Numbered from the stretch's first letter, positions 8,093 to 16,216 are shown. The stretch is DNA of 64,000 nt from Leifsonia sp. CL147 (GCF_900114565.1 NZ_FOTM01000010.1:78885-142884); one strand, 5' to 3'. Made by a program: numbers and translations. Notes: a model not told the origin generated them from the letters alone.

Positions 8093-11000
8093 CTACGCCT
8101 CGCCCCTGCGGCGACGGCGGAGGAGGACGAGGATCACCCCGCCGAGCGCCAGGAGAAGGAAGCCGATGGCCACCGCAGGCCCGGAGACGCTGGATCCGGT
8201 CTGCGCGAGCCCGGTCGGTGTGACCGAGACCACCGCCGGCGGGTTCACCGTCACCGAGGCCGTTGACGGGTCGGAGGTGATGGTGCCGCCACCCGGGAGG
8301 TCGCCCGTGACCGTGGCCGTGTTGGTCAACGTGCCGTCGGACAGGTCGGCTGCCACGACCGCGTAGGTGGCGGTGCAGGTGACATCCTCACCCGGTGCGA
8401 GGGTGGAGTGGCCGGTCGGGCAGGTGACGGCCGACAGGACGCCGTGGCCGGAGAAGGCCCCCTCTGTGACGGTCGGGTTCGTGATCGTCACATTGCCGAC
8501 GTTCTTCACGGCGAACGAGTACGTCACGACCTGGCCCGCCGTGGTGATCTGCTTGGTGTCCGCCGTCTTGGCGACGGTGAGCGCGGGGTGCGGGCTCGTC
8601 GGGACCGTCACCGTGTTGGAAGGGACCGGCGGCAGCGGGGTCGTCCCAGGCGGCGGCGTTCCGGTCACCGACGCGGTGTTGGCGATCGAGCCGGCATCCA
8701 CATCCGCCTGCGTCACCGTGTAGGTCGCAGTGCAGGTGAGGTCATCGCCGGGTGCCAGCGCGATGGGCCCGGGCGGGCAGGTGAGCGGCGAGAGGGTGCC
8801 GTGACCGGTGAAGCCGGCGTCCGTCACCTGGGGGTCGGTGATGGTCACGTTGCCGGTGTTGGTCACCACAAAGCTGTACGTGATCACCTGTCCGACTGCG
8901 CCGGCCTGCGCGTCCGCCGACTTCACGAGCGTGAGGGCCGGTGTGCGCGGGATGTCCACCGTGGTCGGGTTGGACGGCACCGGGACCAGCGGGGTCCCGT
9001 CAGGCGGGGTTCCGGTGGCGGTTGCGGTGTTCGTGAGAGTCCCCGCATCCACGTCGGCCTGGGTGACCGTGTAGGTGGCGGTGCAGGTCTCGAACTGGCC
9101 TGCGAACAGCGTGCTCGACGGGCAATCGATCGCCGAGAGCGCTCCGGTGCCGGAGAAGTCCGTGTCAGCGACGCCGACGCCGGTCAGTGTGACGTTTCCG
9201 GTGTTGGTCACCACGAACGAGTACGTGACCGTGTCGCCGGCCTTCGTGACCTGGGCCGGGTCGGCCGACTTGGCGATCGTGATTCCCGGCTGGGGCGGGG
9301 TGGGCACGGTCACCGTGGAGGGACCCGACGGCACGGGCGTGTTGCCGCCGACCGGGGTGCCCTCGGCCGTCGCAGTGTTGCTGACCGAACCCGAGTTCAC
9401 ATCGGCCGCGGTCAGCGTGTAGGTGGCTGTGCAGTCGGTCTGGGCTCCTACGGCGAGCGTGGTCACCGGGCAGCTGGGCGCCGACATGGTGCCGGTGCCG
9501 GTGAAGGCGCCTTCGTTCACCGTGACGTTCGTCAGAGGCACGTTGCCGGTGTTGGTGACGACGAAGTGGTACGTGATCACCTGGCCCGGAAGGAACGTGT
9601 CGGCTCCGGACGGGTCGCCGGACTTCACCACGGTCAGCGCGGGCGCAGGAGCCGTGGTCGGGGTCGACGTGGTCGACGGAATGGAGGTGATCGGGGTGTT
9701 GTCCGGAGTGGTCCCCGTCACGGTGGCCGAGTTGTCCACGGCACCGGCCGTGACATCCGCCGCAGTGACCGTGTATACGGCGTCCGCCGCGCAGGTCTCG
9801 GTGCCGCCCGCCGGGAGGGTCGTCTGCGGGCAGGTCACGGAGCCGGCCTTGGCGTCGTTCACGGCGATGCCGGTGAGAGGTACCGCGCCGGTGTTGCTCA
9901 CGCTGAACGTGTACTGGATGGTGTCGCCTGCATCGGTGATGCCGTCACCGTTCACATCGACAGGAGCGCCCGCGTGCTTGACCACCGTGAGTCCAGCGGG
10001 GGCCGCGGTCGTGGTCGAGGTGTTGTTGGCCCGGGTCGGGTCCGACTCGTTCGCCGTGACCGTCGCCGTGTTCGAGACGTTGGCGGTCGCTCCCGCTGCG
10101 GGTACGGTCGCGGTGATCGTGTAGGTCGTTGAGGCTCCCACCAGGGTCCGGCCACCGACGCAACGCACGTTGTTCCCGGTCACCGTGCAGGCGGCATCCG
10201 GGGAAGCGACGTTCGTCAGCGGCGCCGGCACCGTGTCGTCGACCACGAACCCGCTCGAGTTACCCGGGCCGTTGTTGGTGACGGTCAGCTGGTAGGTGAC
10301 GGTCGCCCCGGGAACCAGGGCCTGCGGGCCTGTCTTCACGATCGCCAGATCGGTCGGGCTGCCGACAAAGGCAGCACCATCGTTGTTCCCACTGGCCGGG
10401 CCGGGGCTCTGCGCCACCACGGTGAAGGTCGGTGTCGCAGCCGAGGGATTCGTGACAGCCACCTGGGTGACCAGGCCTGAGATATTCTGCGAGAAGCCGA
10501 GGTTGCCGTTTCCGAACGTCCACGCTGCGCCGGCGGGATCCGTCGGACCGTTGACGAAGAACGACACCGGGAAGGTGTCCAGTGCTCCGGTAGTGGGGTT
10601 GATCCGGATCATCTCCGAACCGGTTGCCGTAGGGGCTTGTCCCCAGAAGTAGCCCTTCGCGTAGGCCATATCTGCCGCGGGCATCGCCGACGAGAGCGCC
10701 ACCGTGCGCACCACAGCGCCAGTCGTCGGGTTGACCGCGAGCATGACCGTGCTTGGCGGGGCGCTCGAGGCGAGATAGAGAAGGCCATCGGCCCCGAACG
10801 CTCCAACGTTCCAGCTGGTGCCCGGATCGTAGACGGACGTGCCCACCCGGGTCAGGACACCACCCTGACCGATCCGCACCAGAGAATTCGTCGGGAGAGC
10901 CGCAGTGCTGGGCGAGCTCACGATGCCGTACAGGTAGTTGTCGGCCGTGTTGTACGAGATCGCGTTATACGCAACGGGCGAGGTCGGGCCCTCAGGCTGG

Positions 11001-11284
11001 AACGACACCGTTCCCGACGAATCCGTCGTCGCCTCGAAAAGCCCCGTCGGTATCCCCTGTGCGACGAAGACCAACGGGTCAGCGACGGGGAACGGGTCCC
11101 CCGGGGCGGCAGTTGCGGGCGCGGCGGCCAGCGTGGTCCCGGCCAGGACGGAGCCCAGCACGGCCAGAGTCCCCACGAACGCGGAAAGCCGCATCCGCCC
11201 CGACCGCAACAGCGGGAGTCCCCCGCGTCGGTCCGTCGGTCGCTGTCGTGTCCTCTGCCCTCTGTGCACGCTGATCCCCTTCAT
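8093..11284 (-). CDS. LAQTG-anchored surface protein with six DUF11/CARDB-like repeats
   Basis: The 1063-residue protein starts with a basic stretch and a signal peptide (hydrophobic core FVGTLAVLGSVLAGTTL, cleavage near ATAA-PGD). A ~270-residue propeller-like region follows. Six repeats of about 110 residues come next, each with the pattern VVKs...G..VTYsFvVTNtGNvtlt...L.C....L..G....CtatYtvT.aDvd.G.v.NtAtvtGt. The C-terminus has the sorting signal LAQTG, a hydrophobic segment (VAIGFLLLALGGVILVLL) and RRRRRGEA, as expected for class E/D sortase substrates. It is probably an exposed stalk or adhesin. No sortase gene lies in the window. The exact start is uncertain: an in-frame GTG at 11269 has a better Shine-Dalgarno sequence, and MRLSAF at 11194 is possible. 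Confidence 0.85.
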   Translation of the reverse strand: MKGISVHRGQRTRQRPTDRRGGLPLLRSGRMRLSAFVGTLAVLGSVLAGTTLAAAPATAAPGDPFPVADPLVFVAQGIPTGLFEATTDSSGTVSFQPEGPTSPVAYNAISYNTADNYLYGIVSSPSTAALPTNSLVRIGQGGVLTRVGTSVYDPGTSWNVGAFGADGLLYLASSAPPSTVMLAVNPTTGAVVRTVALSSAMPAADMAYAKGYFWGQAPTATGSEMIRINPTTGALDTFPVSFFVNGPTDPAGAAWTFGNGNLGFSQNISGLVTQVAVTNPSAATPTFTVVAQSPGPASGNNDGAAFVGSPTDLAIVKTGPQALVPGATVTYQLTVTNNGPGNSSGFVVDDTVPAPLTNVASPDAACTVTGNNVRCVGGRTLVGASTTYTITATVPAAGATANVSNTATVTANESDPTRANNTSTTTAAPAGLTVVKHAGAPVDVNGDGITDAGDTIQYTFSVSNTGAVPLTGIAVNDAKAGSVTCPQTTLPAGGTETCAADAVYTVTAADVTAGAVDNSATVTGTTPDNTPITSIPSTTSTPTTAPAPALTVVKSGDPSGADTFLPGQVITYHFVVTNTGNVPLTNVTVNEGAFTGTGTMSAPSCPVTTLAVGAQTDCTATYTLTAADVNSGSVSNTATAEGTPVGGNTPVPSGPSTVTVPTPPQPGITIAKSADPAQVTKAGDTVTYSFVVTNTGNVTLTGVGVADTDFSGTGALSAIDCPSSTLFAGQFETCTATYTVTQADVDAGTLTNTATATGTPPDGTPLVPVPSNPTTVDIPRTPALTLVKSADAQAGAVGQVITYSFVVTNTGNVTITDPQVTDAGFTGHGTLSPLTCPPGPIALAPGDDLTCTATYTVTQADVDAGSIANTASVTGTPPPGTTPLPPVPSNTVTVPTSPHPALTVAKTADTKQITTAGQVVTYSFAVKNVGNVTITNPTVTEGAFSGHGVLSAVTCPTGHSTLAPGEDVTCTATYAVVAADLSDGTLTNTATVTGDLPGGGTITSDPSTASVTVNPPAVVSVTPTGLAQTGSSVSGPAVAIGFLLLALGGVILVLLRRRRRGEA

Positions 11285-11454
11285 GTCGTCGCGCGACCTC
11301 GATTGACTACTGGTCGAAGCGGCGTTCTCAGAACGTCCCGGCGGAAGTGTCGGCTTCCGCTGGGCTCAAGCTAAGCGCAAACCGCGGCATCCCGAACGGT
11401 TTTCACCCCGGCTTCACCCTGGGTGCCCTGGGCGCTGCGGCCACCGCTCGGGTG

Positions 11455-11507
11455 TTGACGCGAGCCTCCCGCCGCCGTACATTCGTATTCAACAAATACG
11501 TTGAATA
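11455..11507 (+). promoter_or_regulatory. Promoter with palindromic operator over the transcription start
   Basis: The -35 TTGACG (11455-11460) is followed after exactly 17 bases by TACATT (11478-11483). A perfect inverted repeat, TATTCAAC-N6-GTTGAATA (11486-11507), covers the predicted start of transcription. This is a classical repressor-site layout, of the kind bound by TetR- or MarR-type regulators. The next gene's ATG at 11525 follows a plausible ribosome site. Confidence 0.75.
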
Positions 11508-11524
11508 AGGATCGGGTGGGCATC

Positions 11525-12139
11525 ATGACACGCATCGTCGCGGACATCTCCGTCTCGCTGGACGGCTTCGTCACCGGCCCGAACGTCGGCCCCGAGAACG
11601 GGATGGGAGACGGAGGGATGGCGCTGCACGAGTGGGCCTTCTCCGACGACCCGGACGAAGCGAGGGTGGTGCACGAGGGCACGCAACGGTCGGGAGCCGT
11701 CGTGCTGGGCCGGCATCTGTTCGACCTGGTGGACGGGCCGGGGGGATGGAGCGACGACGTGGGATACGGCGCTCGCGAGGTCGGGAAGCCCGCGTTCGTG
11801 GTCGTCACCAGCACCCCGCCCGCGTCCGTCCGGCTGACCGGCCTCGACTGGACGTTCGTCACCACCGGGCTACCGGATGCGATCGCGGCGGCCCGCACCC
11901 GGGCCGAGGCGGCCTCCGCCGATCGAGGCGCGGACCTCGACGTGGTCCTCATGGGCGGCGGCGCACTGATCGGCTCCGCGGTGTCCGCGGGACTGGCCGA
12001 CGTCCTGGTGCTGCACCTGGCGCCCGTCCTCCTCGGATCGGGCACACCGCTCTTCGTGCAGGGCGCGCCCCGCACCCTCCGCCAGGTCTCGTCCGTCGCC
12101 ACGCCGAACGCGACCCACCTCACCTACGACTTCCACTGA
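11525..12139 (+). CDS. Dihydrofolate reductase family protein (RibD C-terminal-like)
   Basis: The 204-residue protein belongs to the RibD_C/DHFR-like fold, whose members are NADPH-dependent reductases; many stand-alone members have no known substrate. Visible hallmarks are TRIVADISVSLDGFVTGPN at the N-terminus, VLGRHLFDLVDGPGGW, the glycine-rich LMGGGALIGSAVSAGLADVLVLHLAPVLLGSG and a C-terminal beta-strand THLTYDF. The longer open frame starting at 11501 begins inside the operator, so the ATG at 11525 was chosen. Control by a repressor is suggested by the palindrome at the promoter. No regulator gene is adjacent. Confidence 0.85.
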   Translation: MTRIVADISVSLDGFVTGPNVGPENGMGDGGMALHEWAFSDDPDEARVVHEGTQRSGAVVLGRHLFDLVDGPGGWSDDVGYGAREVGKPAFVVVTSTPPASVRLTGLDWTFVTTGLPDAIAAARTRAEAASADRGADLDVVLMGGGALIGSAVSAGLADVLVLHLAPVLLGSGTPLFVQGAPRTLRQVSSVATPNATHLTYDFH

Positions 12140-12238
12140 GCGACGCCGCACGAGTCCCGTCTCACCGACCCGACCCGACCCTCCGCCTTCGTGTCTTCGT
12201 CTGCTCGCGCCTTCGTCTGGTCACGCCTTCGTGTAGGG

Positions 12239-12464
12239 AACGGAGGAACATCCCGCCCTCAGGACCGACCGCAACCTCCGTTGCCTGTCGACACGCCGCC
12301 CCACCGCGTCAACTTCCTCCGTTTCCGGCTGGGCCACACCGCGGGATACGCGCGAGCCACGCCCCGTCATCCGGTCGGGAACGGAGGATATGACCGCCGA
12401 CACGCCGACGTCGAGCCGGAAACGGAGGCGTCCACGCAGGATGCGCGTCGACGGCACCTCCGCT
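12239..12464. repeat. Six-copy AACGGAGG motif array with mirror symmetry
   Basis: Copies start at 12239 (+), 12275 (-), 12316 (-), 12380 (+), 12421 (+) and 12457 (-, one mismatch). The gaps are 36, 41, 64, 41 and 36 bases, so every copy has an inverted partner at the same distance from position 12351.5. Flanking bases match partly (for example CCTCCGTTTCCGGCT is shared by two copies). It could fold as a long interrupted hairpin. Confidence 0.65.
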
Positions 12465-12507
12465 TCCAACCACAGGCTTGGGAGGGTGCTGCGAGCGCTG
12501 CCGAGCC

Positions 12508-12543
12508 AGTCAGCGGTGCCGGGTCAGTCAGCGGTGCCGGGTC
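12508..12543. repeat. 18-bp tandem repeat, two perfect copies
   Basis: The unit AGTCAGCGGTGCCGGGTC occurs twice head to tail, 16 bases downstream of the 3' end of the KDPG aldolase gene. Confidence 0.85.
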
Positions 12544-12558
12544 AGGCGCCGCGGCGAG

Positions 12559-13194
12559 TCAGCCCCGGCGCGCGACGCCGTCCGCCGCCGCGCCGCTGAA
12601 CTCCCGCGCGCGCGCCGTCACCGCATCCCATTCGGCCGCCTCGATGTCCGCCGCGCTCACCACGCTCGACCCGGCCGTCACGGCGAGGGCGCCGGCGCGC
12701 ATCCACTCGGCGGCGTTCGCCGCGTGCAGCCCGCCGGAGGGCACCAGCGGCACGCGGGGCAGCGGACCGTGCAGGTCCTTCAGGTACTGGGGTCCGACCA
12801 GGGAGGCCGGGAAGATCTTGACCGCGGCGGCGCCGAGTCCGACGGCCCTCATCACCTCGGTCGGCGTCAATGCGCCGAGCAGGATGGGCACCCCCGCCTC
12901 GCGGGCGACGGCGGCGGCATCCTCCTGAATCCCGGGAGTCACCAGGAACCGCGCCCCCGCGTGGATGGCCGCCTCGGCGCTCGCCGCATCGGTGACGGTC
13001 CCCGCACCCACCACCACGCCGGGCAACTCCGCGGCCGCCGAGATCACCTCCTCGACACCCGGAGTCGTGAACGTGAACTCGATCACGCGGATGCCGCCTG
13101 CGGCGAGCGCGGCGCACAGGGCGATCGGGTCGTCGATGCGCGGAGCGCGGATGACCGCGAGGGCGTGGTCCGCCGCGAGCGTCTCGATGAGCAT
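12559..13194 (-). CDS. eda: 2-dehydro-3-deoxy-phosphogluconate aldolase
   Basis: This class I aldolase splits KDPG into pyruvate and glyceraldehyde 3-phosphate. The 211-residue product has the family's TIM-barrel blocks: Glu39 in VIEFTFTTPG, GAGTVTD, FLVTPG, and Lys126 in AAVKIFPAS, the expected Schiff-base residue, followed by VPSGG. The Arg that follows the Glu motif in the E. coli enzyme is a Thr here, so substrate range may differ (KDPG, KDPGal or related). It diverges from a KDG kinase gene across a 92-base region with palindromic sites, and an IclR gene follows the kinase, which fits a uronate or pectin-fragment pathway. Confidence 0.9.
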   Translation of the reverse strand: MLIETLAADHALAVIRAPRIDDPIALCAALAAGGIRVIEFTFTTPGVEEVISAAAELPGVVVGAGTVTDAASAEAAIHAGARFLVTPGIQEDAAAVAREAGVPILLGALTPTEVMRAVGLGAAAVKIFPASLVGPQYLKDLHGPLPRVPLVPSGGLHAANAAEWMRAGALAVTAGSSVVSAADIEAAEWDAVTARAREFSGAAADGVARRG

Positions 13195-13207
13195 GGTCTC
13201 CTCTTTC

Positions 13208-13232
13208 GTTGCGTCATATGCAACGCACGTTG
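13208..13232. promoter_or_regulatory. Overlapping palindromes in the eda/kinase divergent promoter
   Basis: GTTGC-N7-GCAAC (13208-13224) overlaps CAACG-CA-CGTTG (13221-13232), and a third GTTGCG-like half follows. Such GTTGC/GCAAC elements suit an IclR-family dimer, and the IclR gene lies one gene away. Control of both divergent genes is inferred. Confidence 0.55.
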
Positions 13233-13286
13233 CGTGATGTGCGCATCCTGTCTACCATGCCAGGAGGCGAACGAGGAAGGACCAGC

Positions 13287-14315
13287 ATGGATCCGCACGG
13301 CGCACCGCACGTCACGATCGGCGAGGCGATGGTCGTGCTGTACCCCGAGGGGCATCGTCCCCTTGCCGAGGCCGAGGCGTTCGGCTCGGATGTCGGCGGA
13401 GCCGAGTTCAACGTCGCCACCTCTCTCGCACGCCTCGGCGTGCCGACCGCGTGGCTCTCGCGGCTCGGCGATGACGGATTCGGGGAGCGAATCCGGAACG
13501 CCGCCGCAGAGTACGGAGTGGATGCCTCCACGGTGGAACGCGACGCCACGCGCCCGACGGGCCTGTACATCAAGGAGTCGACGCTCGGCCCCGCCGGCCA
13601 CACCACGCGGATGCACTACTACCGCCGCGGCTCGGCCGCCTCCGCCATCGGCTTCGAGACGTTCGCAACGGGGTCCGCCGCCGCGCTGCTCCGGAGCGCC
13701 GCGCTCGTCCACACCTCCGGCATCACCGCTGCTCTCGCGCCGAGTGTCGCGTCCGCGGTCGCCCGGCTGCGCGAGGTGGTCGGCCCGGGCACGGTGCTGA
13801 GCGTCGACCTCAACTTCCGTCCGCGATTGTGGCAGGACAGGGACACCGCCGCTCTGGATGCGCTCGTCGGCCGGGCCGACCTGCTCTTCGCCGGCCGCGA
13901 CGAGGCCGAAGCCCACTTCGGTCATGCCGATCCGGAGCGCTTCTTCGCCGGCAACCCGCAGCTGACGACGCTCGTCCTGAAGGACGACGTCCGCGCGGCC
14001 GCCGTCCACCGGCGCGACGGCGGCGTCAGCACCGTCCCGTGCCTGATGGTGGACGTGGTGGAGCCGGTGGGAGCGGGCGATGCCTTCGCTGCCGGTTTCC
14101 TCTGCGGGAGGGCCGAGGGCCGGGACGACGTCGCCTCCCTCCGCCTGGGCCACGCCCTCGCCGCCCTCGCCCTGATCGCGCACGGCGACCGTCCGGTCAC
14201 CGTTCCCAGCCGGGCGGAGCGCGCCCGGATCGCAGCAGCGAGCGACGACGAATGGTCGCGCTGGAGGGTGCACGCGGGCGCCCTCCCGTGGCGCGACTCC
14301 GAGGCCGTCTCATGA
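13287..14315 (+). CDS. PfkB-family sugar kinase, probable 2-keto-3-deoxygluconate kinase
   Basis: The 342-residue protein is a ribokinase-fold kinase. The N-terminal PHVTIGEAMVVLYPEG, GGAEFNVATSLARLG and WLSRLGDDGFGERI form the sugar-binding half. The C-terminal signature EPVGAGDAFAAGFLCG contains the catalytic Asp and the anion hole. KDG kinases phosphorylate 2-keto-3-deoxygluconate to KDPG, the substrate of the divergent aldolase, so the pair completes the last two steps of uronate breakdown. The start at 13287 has the ribosome site GAGGAAGG seven bases upstream; the longer frame upstream reads through the promoter. Its stop overlaps the IclR start (ATGA). Confidence 0.88.
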   Translation: MDPHGAPHVTIGEAMVVLYPEGHRPLAEAEAFGSDVGGAEFNVATSLARLGVPTAWLSRLGDDGFGERIRNAAAEYGVDASTVERDATRPTGLYIKESTLGPAGHTTRMHYYRRGSAASAIGFETFATGSAAALLRSAALVHTSGITAALAPSVASAVARLREVVGPGTVLSVDLNFRPRLWQDRDTAALDALVGRADLLFAGRDEAEAHFGHADPERFFAGNPQLTTLVLKDDVRAAAVHRRDGGVSTVPCLMVDVVEPVGAGDAFAAGFLCGRAEGRDDVASLRLGHALAALALIAHGDRPVTVPSRAERARIAAASDDEWSRWRVHAGALPWRDSEAVS

Positions 14316-15112
14316 GTCAGTCCACCGGCAGGGCCCTCGACCTCCTCGACCTGATCGCGCACGGGGTGGTCGGCCTGGATGCGCTCGCCGCCCGGCTCGA
14401 GGTCCACAAGAGCACGGTGCTCCGCCTCCTGCAGACGATGGAGGATCGCGGGTACGTCACCCACGACAGCGCACACCGCTACAGCGTCGGGCCGGCCGTC
14501 TTCGCGCTGGCCGGCGCAGCGCTCGACGCCGTGGATGTGCGCGCCGTCGCCGCCCCTGCCCTCCGGGAGCTGGGCGCGGAGACCGGCCAGACCATCCACT
14601 TGGCGACCTATCGCGCGGGCGTGGCGACCTACGTGGACAAGGTCGAGTCGCAGCAGCCCCTCCGCATGTACTCGCACGTGGGGCTCGCGGCTCCCCTGCA
14701 TGCCACCGCGGTCGGGAAGGTCCTGCTCGGCGGATTGGATGAGGACGAGCGTCGCCGGGTCGTCTCCGGGATCGAGCTGCCGCGGTTCACGGATCGCACC
14801 ATCACCACCCCCGACGCCCTGCTCGCGGAGGTGCAGCGCAGCGCCGAGCGCGGCTGGGCCGAAGACCACCAGGAGCACGAGACCTTCATGAACTGCGTCG
14901 GCGCGCCGGTTTTCGGGCCGGATGGACGCATCGCCGCGGCGGTCTCGATCTCGGTGCCGACCGTCGTGCTGCCGTACGAGGGCGTGCTCGGGCTGCTGCC
15001 CGCCCTGCACGCGACGACCGCGCGGGTGTCTGCGGCGCTCGGGTCGCGCGCTCTGGATTCGCCTGCTCCGGATTCGCTCGCCCCTGTGTCGCGCATTCTC
15101 AGCGAGGGGTGA
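14312..15112 (+). CDS. IclR-family regulator of the KDG genes
   Basis: The 266-residue protein has an N-terminal winged helix ([44 protein letters not shown]) and the C-terminal IclR effector domain with [32 protein letters not shown] and [21 protein letters not shown]. Such regulators often sense a pathway intermediate, here perhaps KDG. The gene is translationally coupled to the kinase by ATGA. Its last six codons and stop (RILSEG-stop) have been duplicated exactly in the following bases. It probably binds the palindromes between the aldolase and kinase genes. Confidence 0.88.
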   Translation: MSQSTGRALDLLDLIAHGVVGLDALAARLEVHKSTVLRLLQTMEDRGYVTHDSAHRYSVGPAVFALAGAALDAVDVRAVAAPALRELGAETGQTIHLATYRAGVATYVDKVESQQPLRMYSHVGLAAPLHATAVGKVLLGGLDEDERRRVVSGIELPRFTDRTITTPDALLAEVQRSAERGWAEDHQEHETFMNCVGAPVFGPDGRIAAAVSISVPTVVLPYEGVLGLLPALHATTARVSAALGSRALDSPAPDSLAPVSRILSEG

Positions 15113-15133
15113 CGCATTCTCAGCGAGGGGTGA
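15092..15133. repeat. 21-bp perfect tandem duplication at the IclR 3' end
   Basis: Copy 1 (15092-15112) encodes the last residues RILSEG and the stop codon. Copy 2 (15113-15133) repeats it exactly, in the same phase, and supplies the GAGGGG ribosome site used by panD. Confidence 0.95.
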
Positions 15134-15137
15134 TTGG

Positions 15138-15557
15138 ATGGACGCCGTGCTGCGCACCATGTTCAAGTCCAAGATCCACCGCGCGACGATCACGCACGCG
15201 GACCTGCACTACGTGGGTTCGCTGACCGTCGATCTCGACCTCATGGAGGCCGCCGATCTCCTGCCCGGCGAGCAGGTCGCCGTGGTGGATGTGACCAACG
15301 GCTCCCGCTTCGAGACGTACCTGATCGCGGGCGAGCGCGGCAGCGGCGTCATGGGTGTCAACGGAGCGGCCGCGCACCTCGCCGAGATCGGCGACACCGT
15401 GATCGTCATCTCCTACGCGCAGCTCGACAACGCCGAAGCGCGGGCCTTCGTCCCGGTCGTGGTGCACGTGGATGCGGCCAACCGCATCGTCGCCCTCGGC
15501 ACCGACCCCGCCGAGGCACTCACGCCGGACGAGCAGCGCCCGCCCTTCGCCCTGTAG
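15138..15557 (+). CDS. panD: Aspartate 1-decarboxylase
   Basis: PanD makes beta-alanine from aspartate for pantothenate and coenzyme A. The 139-residue proenzyme has Gly27-Ser28 in HYVGSLTVD, the self-cleavage site that creates the pyruvoyl group. Lys12 and His14 ([15 protein letters not shown]), [26 protein letters not shown] and VIVISYAQL are also present. The length is typical of actinobacterial PanD. It follows the IclR gene by 25 bases, with its ribosome site inside the second copy of the 21-bp duplication. No other pantothenate gene is adjacent, so it may be co-transcribed with the KDG genes by position only. Confidence 0.95.
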   Translation: MDAVLRTMFKSKIHRATITHADLHYVGSLTVDLDLMEAADLLPGEQVAVVDVTNGSRFETYLIAGERGSGVMGVNGAAAHLAEIGDTVIVISYAQLDNAEARAFVPVVVHVDAANRIVALGTDPAEALTPDEQRPPFAL

Positions 15558-15571
15558 CCGCCGATTCGTTC

Positions 15572-16003
15572 TCAGCTTTCGAGCACGGACTTCAGCGTCG
15601 ACAGCTGACCGACCTCCGCGGTCATCGTCTTCTGGATGGCCCCGCTCATCAGCTTCAGGAGCCCCGTCGGCTCGAGGTCCAGCGTGAACCGGACGCGGGT
15701 CCCGTCCCCGTCCGGCGTCAGCGTGTACTCGCCTGTCGGTCGCGCGGGTCCCGCGATCACCGAGAAGCCGAGCCGTTCCCCGGGGACCGCGGAGGTGATG
15801 CGGTAGTCGCCGGCGATGGGGCGTCCACCGGGCCCGGTGAGCGTCTGGGCGTACACGGCATCCACTTCGCCCGGCGTGCCGCTGCGGAGCTCGATGGACT
15901 TCACCCCGGTCCGCCAGCGCGGGTTGTTCGTCCCGTCCGCGAGGAACGCGAACACCGCATCCGGTGTCCTCGCGATCGTGATCGTGTTCTCTGCGTGTGC
16001 CAC
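15572..16003 (-). CDS. SRPBCC-family protein (polyketide cyclase/START fold)
   Basis: The product begins (V/M)AHAENTITIARTPDAVFAFLADGTNNPRWRTGV, the standard N-terminus of SRPBCC proteins. The rest has the expected alternating strands (YRITSAVPGERLGFSVIAGPARPTGEYTL, RVRFTLDLEPTG) and a C-terminal helix ending STLKSVLES, giving 143 residues. Members bind hydrophobic ligands in a deep cavity; this one has no assigned ligand. The GTG at 16003 was preferred because it gives the family N-terminus and has GGGC upstream. In-frame ATGs at 16036 and 16054 are alternatives. It converges with panD. Confidence 0.8.
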   Translation of the reverse strand: MAHAENTITIARTPDAVFAFLADGTNNPRWRTGVKSIELRSGTPGEVDAVYAQTLTGPGGRPIAGDYRITSAVPGERLGFSVIAGPARPTGEYTLTPDGDGTRVRFTLDLEPTGLLKLMSGAIQKTMTAEVGQLSTLKSVLES

Positions 16004-16106
16004 ATCGGCCCTTCGATCGTGCTCGGTGCTTCTCATTGTGGCCGCATCCGCCACCGATGGATGCGGAATGGCCAGAACGGAATCAGCACGTCTAAAAAAG
16101 TATTTC

Positions 16107-16137
16107 TTGACATAGAGAATCCCGCGTCCGTATTCTC
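16107..16137 (+). promoter_or_regulatory. Strong promoter with inverted repeat in the spacer
   Basis: A consensus -35 TTGACA (16107-16112) is separated by 18 bases from TATTCT (16131-16136). The inverted repeat GAGAAT-N11-ATTCTC (16115-16137) overlaps the spacer and -10, which suggests repressor control. It drives the short frame at 16160 and the flavoprotein gene. Confidence 0.75.
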
Positions 16138-16159
16138 GGCATAGACCGAGGAGGAGCTC

Positions 16160-16216
16160 ATGTCACGGACGATGGATACCCCTGCAGCCTTCACCGCTGG
16201 GGGTGCAGAGCGATGA
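16160..16216 (+). CDS. Putative 18-residue leader peptide coupled to the flavoprotein gene
   Basis: An ATG with the ribosome site GAGGAG five bases upstream opens the frame MSRTMDTPAAFTAGGAER. Its TGA overlaps the ATG of the next gene (ATGA at 16213-16216). It sits about 17 bases after the predicted transcription start. It could act only for translational coupling, or be the remnant of a longer upstream gene such as a ferredoxin. The family is not recognisable. Confidence 0.4.
   Translation: MSRTMDTPAAFTAGGAER

Larger units (their letters stand above)
12140..12558. other. Repeat-rich intergenic region
   Basis: These 419 bases hold no credible gene but several kinds of short repeats: three CGCCTTCGT copies (12184, 12208, 12224), six copies of an AACGGAGG/CCTCCGTT motif with mirror-symmetric spacing (12239-12464), and an 18-bp tandem repeat (12508-12543). 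It separates two convergent genes, so it is not an obvious promoter region. Confidence 0.6.

Noticed and set aside
8408..10132. Long plus-strand open frame of 574 codons
   Set aside because: It is antisense to the repeat-containing surface protein; its Arg/Gly/Val-rich product and lack of any motif show it is a shadow caused by high GC.
12239..12543. CRISPR array
   Set aside because: The repeats are too short, alternate in orientation and have no uniform spacers; no cas gene is present in the window.
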